Numbered from the stretch's first letter, positions 1 to 5,518 are shown. The stretch: DNA of 5,837 nucleotides from Holophagales bacterium UBA2201 (GCA_002327305.1 DCUZ01000038.1:38746-44582); one strand, 5' to 3'. The notes: generated from the sequence alone by a model not told the origin. A program made the numbers and translations.

Positions 1-110
1 CTGCGGGAGATGGCGTTCGGACCGCGGTAGGGCGCTGGCTTTTGCCTGCGTTTGATGATGGTAAAGCGTTTGGCGGCCCTGACTGCAATACCCAATATCG
101 CAAAACTTGA
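1..110 (+). CDS. 3' end of a gene entering from the left; possible toxin C-terminus
   Basis: The third frame is open from base 3 to a TGA at 108-110, while the other two forward frames stop at 28-30 and 52-54. The visible tail is 35 residues, rich in Gly, Asp and aromatic residues (it includes GRWLLPAFDDGKAFGGPDC) and ends in QYRKT. I recognise no family. The next gene starts 29 bases after the stop and encodes a small acidic protein, which is the order expected of a polymorphic toxin followed by its immunity gene. That role is inferred from context only. The open frame is short enough to arise by chance, so confidence is modest. Confidence 0.45.
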   Translation, partial: AGDGVRTAVGRWLLPAFDDGKAFGGPDCNTQYRKT

Positions 111-139
111 GCCCGTGTTTTTTCAATGAGGATGTTGTC

Positions 140-472
140 ATGACGAGGCACTCAGTAACAAATTTGGAGGATCTGCGCGATTTAATATCGTATATGGTGG
201 CTTATGCCCCGGATGGGTTTCCGGCCGAGGATTATCTTCAGCCTGACGAACAGCTTGACCTTGAAAAAGCATTCCATGAGCTATTTCGGGGAATGGATCT
301 GGTTGATATTGCTTCGCGTGATCCGATTTGCGATAGAAAGCTGCGAGCTATTTTGCAGGAATCTCTACAGGCATACCGCAGCGGCGACGATATAAAAGGT
401 GCCCATCTCATTCAAGATTTCGAAGTAGCTTTGGTTGAGGCTATTCCACGAAAATTAGGCGAAAATGCCTAA
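140..472 (+). CDS. Small acidic hypothetical protein, possible immunity protein
   Basis: This is a 110-residue soluble protein with no signal peptide or membrane segment. It is mostly predicted helix and strongly acidic, with the stretches EDLRDLISYMV, DEQLDLEKAFHELF and LQESLQAYRSGDD followed by GAHLIQDFE. I chose the ATG at 140 because GAGGA at 128-132 sits 7 bases upstream. A TTG at 107 would add 11 residues but overlaps the upstream stop and has no good binding site. Size, acidity and position right after another gene's 3' end fit an immunity protein of a CDI or Rhs-type toxin system. That is inference, as no named immunity family can be assigned by eye. It could equally be an unrelated small cytosolic protein. 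Coding reality is well supported by the binding site and the uninterrupted frame. Confidence 0.7.
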   Translation: MTRHSVTNLEDLRDLISYMVAYAPDGFPAEDYLQPDEQLDLEKAFHELFRGMDLVDIASRDPICDRKLRAILQESLQAYRSGDDIKGAHLIQDFEVALVEAIPRKLGENA

Positions 473-693
473 TGGGGAGACAAAAGATTTGGGAGAAATA
501 GGATCAGATGCTTATTGTTGATCTTCATTTCATCGCCCCAATAGCGATCCCGATACCGACAGTTTGCTTGTTGGGGGAACTTGAAACCTCACTACTGTCC
601 GGTTGTTGCCGAGCTTAAGCGTTGCAAGTCTATGAATTTCAGGCAGTAAGCATCCAAATTCAATTTTTTCGATACATTTTCAGCCGTACACTG
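473..693 (+). other. Non-coding gap, probably including the left end of the IS4-type element
   Basis: No convincing gene is present. An ATG at 508 with AGGA 4 bases upstream opens a 36-codon frame that I do not trust. It could be the start of a gene interrupted by the IS. Because the IS4-type transposase begins at 729, the left terminus of that element should lie in this gap. A stretch around 589-604 containing ACTACTGTCC is a candidate end, but the right end of the element is missing, so no inverted-repeat partner exists to confirm it. No terminator is visible after the gene that ends at 472. Confidence 0.35.
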
Positions 694-727
694 GATCACT
701 CCAATCCTCGCTTTTCAAGGAGTGATC
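694..727 (+). promoter_or_regulatory. RBS-sequestering hairpin in front of the IS4-type transposase
   Basis: GATCACTCC at 694-702 is a perfect 9-bp inverted match to GGAGTGATC at 719-727, with a 16-base loop. The Shine-Dalgarno sequence AAGGAG (717-722), 6 bases before the ATG at 729, lies half in the loop and half in the 3' arm. In an mRNA starting upstream of 694 the ribosome site would be paired. Several insertion sequences are known to use such hairpins to stop read-through transcripts from outside producing transposase. That role here is inferred from the geometry. Confidence 0.6.
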
Positions 728-728
728 T

Positions 729-1217
729 ATGCCGACAGGCTGCACTGTGTTTTCCCAACTGATGGATTACTTGCCCCTGCATGCGTTCCACAAATGCGTG
801 GCCCGCTACCGTGGCTCTTACAAGGTGCAGAGTTTTTCCTGCTTGAATCAGTATTACTGCATGGCTTTCGCTCAACTGACTTATCGGGAAAGTCTGCGGG
901 ATATCGCCTCCTGCCTGACGGCCAGGCAGAACCGGCTCTACCATCTGGGGATTCGCGGCCGAGTCAGTCGCAGCACCTTGGCGGACGCGAATGAGCATCG
1001 CGACTGCCGCCTCTATGCCGATTTTGCCCAAGTCCTGATCGGCGAGGCGCAGGAACTCTATGCCGAGGAAGATCTGGGCGTGGAGCTTCAGCACACCGCC
1101 TATGCCCTGGACGCCACCACCATCGCCCTCTGCTTATCCCTGTTCCCCTGGGCCCCCTTTCGCTTGCATAAGGCGGGCGTGAAACTGCACACGCTCTTGA
1201 ACCTTCGAGATAACTAG
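729..1217 (+). pseudogene. Truncated IS4-family transposase (DUF4372-type N-terminal part)
   Basis: The 162 residues match the N-terminal part of IS4-family transposases with a DUF4372 domain. Recognisable landmarks are VFSQLMDYLPLH near the start, FAQLTYRESLRDI, GIRGRVSRSTLADANE and YALDATTIALCLSLFPWA. Asp128 in ALDATT is the expected first catalytic Asp of the DDE triad. Full members run to roughly 370-390 residues, so the second Asp, the catalytic Glu and the YREK region are lost and the product cannot transpose. The frame ends in a TAG supplied by the first bases of the REP-type motif at 1215, so the truncation point coincides with the end of the RAYT element. The continuation of the gene is not found beyond that element at 2026. 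The start at 729 has AAGGAG 6 bases upstream. Confidence 0.9.
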
Positions 1218-1234
1218 GGACAGTCACCTATTTC
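1215..1234 (+). repeat. REP-like terminal motif, left copy 1
   Basis: This direct copy of the 19-bp motif is extended by one base to a 20-bp perfect inverse of 2006-2025. Its first three bases form the TAG that ends the truncated IS4-type frame. Motifs of this type flanking Y1 transposase genes act as the recognition hairpins of RAYT enzymes. That function is family knowledge, not shown here. Confidence 0.8.
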
Positions 1235-1282
1235 CGAGTAATATAGTTGCTCAAGGCCACCCTCTGCGCTGATTTTCGAGGT

Positions 1283-1305
1283 AAATAGGGACAGTCACCT
1301 ATTTA
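1283..1305 (+). repeat. REP-like terminal motif, left copy 2
   Basis: The second direct copy starts 71 bases after the first (core 1286-1304). Here the motif is preceded by AAA, so 1283-1289 (AAATAGG) and 1298-1304 (CCTATTT) form a 7-bp stem with an 8-base loop. This is the type of hairpin bound by HUH transposases. The 48 bases between the two left copies contain no gene. Confidence 0.8.
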
Positions 1306-1334
1306 TTGACATTGCTCCATGCTTCTGGTAATGT
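1306..1334 (+). promoter_or_regulatory. Candidate sigma-70 promoter for the RAYT gene
   Basis: A perfect TTGACA (1306-1311) follows directly after the second left motif. It is followed by a 17-base spacer and a weak -10 candidate, TAATGT (1329-1334). Transcription would start close to the ATG at 1341, giving a leaderless or nearly leaderless mRNA. This fits the absence of any Shine-Dalgarno sequence before that ATG. The -10 is poor, so this is tentative. Confidence 0.4.
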
Positions 1335-1340
1335 TGGTTC

Positions 1341-2012
1341 ATGCCCAGACGCCCGCGGCACGCCATCCCCGGTTTTCCCCATCACATCACCCAGCGGGGC
1401 AACAACCGCCAGGACATCTTCTTCGCCGACGAGGACCGTGAGCTCTATCTTGCCCTGCTCCGTCAGCACGCGCTACAGTACGGCTTCGAGGTGATGGGCT
1501 ACTGCCTGATGACCAACCATGTCCACATCATCGGCGTCCCGACGGAAGATGACTCGCTGGCCAAGACGGTCGGTCGGACGCACTGGAAATACTCGCAGGT
1601 TCTGAACCGTCTGCACGGGCGGAGCGGCCACCTGTGGCAGAACCGGTTCTACTCGTGTCCGATGGACGGCGCCCACATGGTGGCCGCGATGGCCTACATC
1701 GAGCGCAACCCCGTCCGGGCGAAACTGGTACGGAATGCCTGGAACTATCCGTGGAGCAGCGCAGACGCGCATGTCGGGGACGCCGGGAGTGAATGGCTGG
1801 AGATGGCGCAATGGCGGAGGGCCTCCCGGGGGCTGGATTGGAAAGAGCGGCTCAAACTCAAAGAAGAGGCCGGACCGGGGACGGCCTTGATGCTGCACAC
1901 GAACCGGGGCCGGCCCCTGGGGAGCGACGCCTTCGTCGCCAAGATCGAAGCGATGGTGGGGATGCGCCTGCGCGCCCTGCCGGTTGGGCGACCCAAATTG
2001 GAGAAGAAATAG
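1341..2012 (+). CDS. REP-associated tyrosine transposase (Y1_Tnp, HUH family)
   Basis: This 223-residue protein belongs to the Y1/HUH single-strand transposases (IS200-like, TnpA_REP branch), which nick and rejoin REP-type hairpins. The N-terminus GFPHHITQRGNNRQDIFF is diagnostic. The metal-binding HUH motif is H60-V-H62 in MTNHVHII. GHLWQNRFYS follows at about 97-106, and the catalytic tyrosine is Y119 in MAYIERNPVRA. The C-terminal 80 residues are basic and less conserved. All key residues are present, so the enzyme may be functional. The frame cannot start earlier because of a TAA at 1329-1331, and there is no Shine-Dalgarno sequence. The stop codon TAG (2010-2012) lies inside the right terminal motif. 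The gene is GC-rich, unlike the AT-rich block that follows. Confidence 0.95.
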   Translation: MPRRPRHAIPGFPHHITQRGNNRQDIFFADEDRELYLALLRQHALQYGFEVMGYCLMTNHVHIIGVPTEDDSLAKTVGRTHWKYSQVLNRLHGRSGHLWQNRFYSCPMDGAHMVAAMAYIERNPVRAKLVRNAWNYPWSSADAHVGDAGSEWLEMAQWRRASRGLDWKERLKLKEEAGPGTALMLHTNRGRPLGSDAFVAKIEAMVGMRLRALPVGRPKLEKK

Positions 2013-2025
2013 GTGACTGTCCCTA
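2006..2025 (-). repeat. REP-like terminal motif, right inverted copy
   Basis: This is the perfect 20-bp inverse of 1215-1234. It contains the stop codon of the RAYT gene, so gene and end overlap. The bases directly after it (from 2026) belong to an unrelated open frame. Confidence 0.85.
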
Positions 2026-2394
2026 ATTATCGTAGTCCCCACCCCACCATTTGGATGGACTTTAAGGAAAAAGGGCGTATCTTATATCTTCGTTGAGACA
2101 ATATTAAATTCACCTTTAGGCCATGTATCAGACACTACAATTCATGAATTAATTCATAATTTTCAAAGAGAAGCGGTAAATAACTGTGATGCAACATCAA
2201 GCTGTGGACATTGTGATAATTTATCCTATACTCCTCCGATCGATGGAGAACTATGCGAGATGAACCTGAATCGCGATAGGCTGAACGGTGTTCTTAGACT
2301 ATGCATAGGTCATGTACTTAATTTAGTCAATACGCCGAATCTCGATGAGAGTATTCGCCGCCAACACGATTCAGTAGGGAGGAACTGGCAATGA
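2026..2394 (+). pseudogene. 5'-truncated gene with HELIH zinc-metallopeptidase motif
   Basis: A frame is open from the RAYT element's right end to a TGA at 2392-2394 (122 codons). It has no start codon in its first half; the first in-frame ATG is at 2260, past the motif. An HExxH zinc-site motif, HELIH, is encoded at 2143-2157 within TTIHELIHNFQ, the pattern of metallopeptidase active-site helices. A cysteine-rich stretch follows, with four Cys in C-x5-C-x2-C plus a later Cys, suggesting disulfides or a metal site. The frame opens within the inverted repeat, so the 5' part was lost when the RAYT element arrived or by a later deletion. The stop overlaps the next start by ATGA, as in an operon. 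Codon use is AT-rich like the next two genes. It could be a toxin C-terminus or an ordinary exported peptidase. No exact family is recognised. Confidence 0.7.
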
Positions 2395-3410
2395 AAAATA
2401 AATCTTGTGCTTTGGTCTGCTGGATACTATTCTTCTCACTGCCTGCTTTTGCTCTTGAGATTAAATTATCTACAAGAGAAGTAAATACAATCCCATGGAT
2501 ACCAATAACGATAAATGTGGATGTTATTAATGACAGCAGTGCTCCTGTTGAAATTCCTATGGTGGGTCGCTTTTCTTTTGGCGCTGGAAACATTTGTATG
2601 AATTATATGCGAAAAGCTGATGGCACCAAACCCAACCAGAAAGAATTCGACTACATGGTAATTATGTCAGATCAGGCTCCGGGTCCTTGGAAGTTGACAA
2701 CAGAAACTCTTAGGCCAGGCGAAACAAGGTCTTATAGCTATTCGCACGGCAAAGCTATAGAACCGATGGAACTCGAATATTGGGTTGAATGTAATTTTTT
2801 GTCAGACCCCGAAGAATACAAAAAGAATAATATTATTCTAGATCACAAGATATTCTCCGGCAAAATAAAATCAAATGTATTAAAAGTGCAAGTTGATGAA
2901 CCAGCAGGCGTTGATGCACTGGCATATAACGAACATTGGAAATCGCAGGAACAAAGAAACAGACTTGAGGATTCAAGGAAAAGTGATTATCTCAATCATC
3001 TAAAAGAATATCCCCGTTCAAGATATTCTGAATATCTTATATGCCAGAGCAACCCAGACTCATCTATTCCAGCATTTCAAGCAAAGCGACCAGAGGAATA
3101 TGTGAACACCTCAATGAGGCAAAAGAGATGGACAAGCAACAACGAAGATACTATCCAAAACACTCACGAGCAATTGGCTTTTCAAATGGCAGTGATGAAA
3201 GTATTGCAATATCACCCAAACTCTAATTGCAAATATTCAAAGCGATTAAGCGCTGCTGAATCTTTCATTAGTAACGGTTCATTCAATTGGGCTTGCAGAA
3301 GCTTGAACGAAATTATCGGCATGGACGCAAAGTCTGAAGTTGATAAGATCATTAAGCAAAAAGCCAATCAGTATGTAGATGCATTAAAATCGAACGGCTA
3401 CTGTCAATGA
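2391..3410 (+). CDS. Exported protein with N-terminal beta domain and helical C-terminal part
   Basis: This 339-residue protein has a clear Sec signal peptide (KNKSC, then hydrophobic residues 7-20, likely cut after AFA at 21), so it acts in the periplasm or outside. Residues 22 to about 170 look like an Ig-like beta domain: alternating strands, VDVINDSSAPVEIPM, and LRPGETRSYSYS. After the linker VDEPAGVDALAYNEHW the rest is helical. It includes EYPRSRYSEYL (about 206-216), a pattern seen in periplasmic TPR-like repeats, and several Cys. AGGGAGGA at 2376-2383 precedes the ATG by 7 bases, and the start overlaps the upstream peptidase-like gene by 4 bases. Coupling to a HELIH protein suggests an inhibitor or immunity role in the periplasm, but this is inference. 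I know no characterised homologue. Confidence 0.85.
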   Translation: MKNKSCALVCWILFFSLPAFALEIKLSTREVNTIPWIPITINVDVINDSSAPVEIPMVGRFSFGAGNICMNYMRKADGTKPNQKEFDYMVIMSDQAPGPWKLTTETLRPGETRSYSYSHGKAIEPMELEYWVECNFLSDPEEYKKNNIILDHKIFSGKIKSNVLKVQVDEPAGVDALAYNEHWKSQEQRNRLEDSRKSDYLNHLKEYPRSRYSEYLICQSNPDSSIPAFQAKRPEEYVNTSMRQKRWTSNNEDTIQNTHEQLAFQMAVMKVLQYHPNSNCKYSKRLSAAESFISNGSFNWACRSLNEIIGMDAKSEVDKIIKQKANQYVDALKSNGYCQ

Positions 3411-3421
3411 AGGAGGGTAGA

Positions 3422-3847
3422 ATGAAAATGCTTATATATTCTGTTTGCATAATGTTGTCTGTAGGCATAGTATGCCCACAGAAGGCCCTAAGCGCTCCTG
3501 GAAAGATTGAAGAAACAAAACTAAGCAATGAGCAAGCTGTTGTCTTAGTTTGTAAGCTATTGGAAGCCTATTATATAGATGAGGTAGGCTATCCAAGCTC
3601 ATTGAATGAACTATTCCCGGCTTACTATAATTCAGCGGAAAAGTTATCCTTAAAATCATTCAAGTACCAAGTAGATCCAATCAACAAGAACCAAGAGTTC
3701 GCCAAGCCGACTTACTCCAAATACAACCTTATCCATGCGGGCAAGGATGGGCAATTCGCAACAAGTGACGATTACGAGATTGACACTTTGCATGTCTTGA
3801 AAAAGCCTTCTGATTCTGAGCTGCCAGAGATTATAGCGTTTGATTAA
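3422..3847 (+). CDS. Small exported protein with GspG-like C-terminal motif
   Basis: A strong Shine-Dalgarno sequence, AGGAGG at 3411-3416, lies 5 bases before the ATG at 3422, giving 141 residues. An ATG at 3407 would overlap the previous gene by ATGA but has no such site. Residues 1-25 are a Sec signal peptide (hydrophobic core IYSVCIMLSVGIV, possible cut after ALSA). The mature part begins with a helix, EQAVVLVCKLLEAYYIDEVGYPSSLNEL when read in pieces, and ends with AGKDGQFATSDDYEID (106-121). These resemble the helix and the Asp-rich calcium-loop end of type II secretion pseudopilin GspG. The prepilin peptidase site and hydrophobic pilin helix are absent, so it is not a working pseudopilin. 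It is the third gene of the AT-rich operon. Its function is unknown, and an immunity or accessory role is only a guess. Confidence 0.8.
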   Translation: MKMLIYSVCIMLSVGIVCPQKALSAPGKIEETKLSNEQAVVLVCKLLEAYYIDEVGYPSSLNELFPAYYNSAEKLSLKSFKYQVDPINKNQEFAKPTYSKYNLIHAGKDGQFATSDDYEIDTLHVLKKPSDSELPEIIAFD

Positions 3848-3860
3848 ACTGCTTGATAAC

Positions 3861-3983
3861 AAGGGACAGTGGGGTTGTTGAAAAACCACATCTTTGAAAA
3901 AATGAGCATTAAAACCAAATGGGTTAGTTCAGCGGAAATTGTACACATGGCACTTTTTCGACACCCCCACAGTCACCACTTAT
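3861..3983 (+). repeat. RAYT-type motif split by a MITE-like insertion
   Basis: Bases 3861-3870 end in GGGACAGT and bases 3969-3983 read ACAGTCACCACTTAT. Removing 3871-3968 and one ACAGT gives AGGGACAGTCACCACTTATT. Its first 13 bases are identical to the AGGGACAGTCACC of the RAYT element's ends at 1216 and 1287. A solitary copy of such a motif downstream of a gene (stop at 3847) is typical of REP sequences. Confidence 0.6.
3871..3968. mobile_element. 98-bp MITE-like element with terminal inverted repeats
   Basis: The ends GGGGTTGTTGAAAAA (3871-3885) and, on the other strand, GGGGGTGTCGAAAAA (3968-3954) match at 13 of 15 positions. The element is flanked on both sides by ACAGT (3866-3870 and 3969-3973), a candidate 5-bp target duplication. 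It holds no reading frame of note, so it must depend on a transposase encoded elsewhere. Five-base duplications and G-rich ends occur in Tn3-like and some IS21-like elements, but I cannot assign the parent family. Confidence 0.6.
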
Positions 3984-4048
3984 TGAGTAATCTATAGAGA
4001 AGCCTACGCAGTACATCCGATCAGGCGGTGTCGAGAATCAGTCGAACA

Positions 4049-4072
4049 ATCTGGCGCAGGCATCCGCCAGAT
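4049..4072 (+). promoter_or_regulatory. Hairpin in the leader of the nuclease-like gene
   Basis: ATCTGGCG (4049-4056) and CGCCAGAT (4065-4072) form a perfect 8-bp stem with an 8-base loop, 68 bases before the start codon at 4141. There is no T-tract, so it is not a simple terminator. It may be an operator, an mRNA structure or the scar of an element. The rest of the gap 3984-4140 shows no gene and no clear promoter. Confidence 0.35.
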
Positions 4073-4140
4073 GTACAATCACCCGAAGCACCGATTATGG
4101 TTGGACGAGCCATTCCTTGGTGAAAGGAGAATCTCAGCCG

Positions 4141-5391
4141 ATGAAGAAGAACCACGCCGAGCAACACCAGCTTGATCTTGAGGCCGTGGCGAACGCCGAT
4201 TTTGATCTCTTGGACGAGGAGCTGGCAAGAGATGTAGAGGGCTCTATCGCGCTGGGCCTCAAGGCGAAGGCGGTATTTGAGGCGCACGGAGATTGCCGCG
4301 ATCATTTCAAATCCGCCGTCGCGCGCGCGATCCGTGCCATTCATTCCAAAGACAAGGACAAACTCCTTCCGCGCTTCTTGTCCGTCGGTCCCACCGTCAA
4401 GGCGGGAAAGCTCCAGGGCAACAAGGTCTTCAGGGGAATGTCCGATAAAGCGGTCGCCGCGACGATCCGGTTGATCTTCTCCTCGGCGATCAATTCCTTT
4501 CAGGGTCAGCTTGCTGAACTGCTGGCGATCCGGGCTGTTCTTGATCTGCAAGGGCGGATCAAATGCCTGCGCGGGACGGTCCTGCATGTCGGGGATACGG
4601 TGAAAACTAAAAAGCCTGGGCGCTCGGAGTGGGCGAAAGCGGCGGATTTGCACTTTCTTGTCGGCACCGGCTCCGGGCCCAAGGCGCGGCGCGAAGTGAG
4701 AGGGGTGGTGGAGGTGAAATCCTATCTCCCCAACGAGGAGAAGATCCGTCTCCAACTGCGCCGGCATGTCTCCCGGGCCCGCAGGGGGCTCAAGATCGGG
4801 GCCGAGGAATTCAAAGCCGGGCAGATCACGATGGGGGATGGACGGAGCAAGCCGGTCCTGGTCGCCGTCGTGCCGGATACCTGGCCCTTGCCCCGGGAGT
4901 ATCGGTTCGAGCAACAGGGAGAGAAGAGCTTCCTGGTGGTGAAACCGCCGGAGCCCCCCGAGGGACGGGATCGCCTGGAGCGCCTGGGGGAGGATGAATG
5001 GAAGATCACCCTGCGCTGGTCGGAGGAGGCGCTGGCGGCCGCCGCGTACGGCCTGACCTTCTGGTACATGGGCGAGCTCGGACGGTCGCTGTATCGGGAT
5101 GGGGTGCCCAAGGAATGGTCGGACATGACGCCCGAACAGGCGGGGCAGAACGCCGTGATTGAGAAACTGTATTACGCGATGCTTCGCGCCCGGACGGTGC
5201 GGGAATCCAGCCGCGCCATCGCCCTGTACAACTCCTACGGTTTCGGCTACGCCCTCGGCGCCAACTTCGTGGACCGCCACGGCCGAAGGCAGGAGCTGTT
5301 TTACGAGGACCTGCATGCGATCCTCGCCACCGGCTGTACTCCGCGAAAATTCCGTACGAATGCTTTTGGCAACGGCAAAAGCGCCGCATGA
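4141..5391 (+). CDS. Putative PD-(D/E)xK nuclease-fold protein
   Basis: The product is 416 residues, soluble and without a signal peptide. Three sites fit a PD-(D/E)xK nuclease core in the right order: Glu126 in the helix FQGQLAELLAIRAVL, Asp169 in KAADLHFLV, and Glu191-x-Lys193 at the end of a strand in GVVEVKSY. The Arg-rich stretch after it (LRRHVSRARRGL) could bind nucleic acid. Residues 1-120 are mostly helical and charged. The C-terminal domain (about 290-416) contains YGLTFWYMGELGRSLYRDG and YNSYGFGYALGANFVDRHGR. I recognise no named family. ATG 4141 is preferred, with AAAGGAGA at 4123-4130 (rather long spacing); a TTG at 4117 would precede the binding site. A 461-codon opposite-strand frame here is a GC-driven shadow. 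No methylase or partner gene adjoins it, so restriction, defence or a mobile-element role all remain open. Confidence 0.75.
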   Translation: MKKNHAEQHQLDLEAVANADFDLLDEELARDVEGSIALGLKAKAVFEAHGDCRDHFKSAVARAIRAIHSKDKDKLLPRFLSVGPTVKAGKLQGNKVFRGMSDKAVAATIRLIFSSAINSFQGQLAELLAIRAVLDLQGRIKCLRGTVLHVGDTVKTKKPGRSEWAKAADLHFLVGTGSGPKARREVRGVVEVKSYLPNEEKIRLQLRRHVSRARRGLKIGAEEFKAGQITMGDGRSKPVLVAVVPDTWPLPREYRFEQQGEKSFLVVKPPEPPEGRDRLERLGEDEWKITLRWSEEALAAAAYGLTFWYMGELGRSLYRDGVPKEWSDMTPEQAGQNAVIEKLYYAMLRARTVRESSRAIALYNSYGFGYALGANFVDRHGRRQELFYEDLHAILATGCTPRKFRTNAFGNGKSAA

Positions 5392-5496
5392 AGGCAATTG
5401 GGGCAAGGGAAGGAAGAGAAAATGGGTTTTGCGGCGGCAAGGGGCCGGACAAAATGGGCGACAGCCGACCCGTAAGTGGGCGGCGAAGCACTCCTC

Positions 5497-5518
5497 TCCT
5501 ATCGGTTCTGGGATAGGA
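5497..5518. terminator. Hairpin between two convergent genes
   Basis: TCCTATC (5497-5503) and GATAGGA (5512-5518) form a 7-bp stem with an 8-base loop in the 150-base gap between the nuclease-like gene and the facing transposase. It could end transcription for either gene, but there is no T-tract on either side. It may instead belong to the terminus of the insertion sequence whose transposase ends at 5542. The call is weak. Confidence 0.3.

Larger units (their letters stand above)
1215..2025 (+). mobile_element. RAYT (REP-associated tyrosine transposase) element
   Basis: The element is bounded by the 19-bp motif tagggacagtcacctattt at 1215-1233 and its perfect inverse at 2007-2025; the match extends to 20 bp at 1215-1234 and 2006-2025. 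A second direct copy lies inside the left end at 1286-1304. The cargo is a single HUH transposase gene. The left junction cuts an IS4-type gene and the right junction cuts an unrelated headless gene, so the element bridges what looks like a deletion. The left boundary could instead be the second motif at 1286. Single-strand transposition by this enzyme family would not create target duplications, and none is evident. Confidence 0.75.

Noticed and set aside
107..139. TTG start extending the acidic gene by 11 codons
   Set aside because: The ATG at 140 has GAGGA at the right distance, while the TTG has no binding site and overlaps the upstream stop.
696..1094. 132-codon minus-strand open frame
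   Set aside because: It is antisense to the recognisable IS4-type transposase fragment and matches no family.
1473..2042. 189-codon minus-strand open frame
   Set aside because: It lies opposite the well-recognised RAYT gene and has Pro/Arg-rich shadow composition.
2327..2593. 88-codon minus-strand open frame
   Set aside because: It is antisense to the start and signal peptide of the exported protein. Its hydrophobic look comes from the reversed signal-peptide codons.
3841..4140. Integron attC or CRISPR-like repeats
   Set aside because: The inverted repeats here are single pairs without core sites, spacers or repetition. A MITE and a hairpin explain them better.
4021..5406. 461-codon minus-strand open frame
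   Set aside because: It covers almost the whole nuclease-like gene on the opposite strand and is rich in Arg, Pro, Gly and His without any domain pattern. It is a GC-driven shadow.
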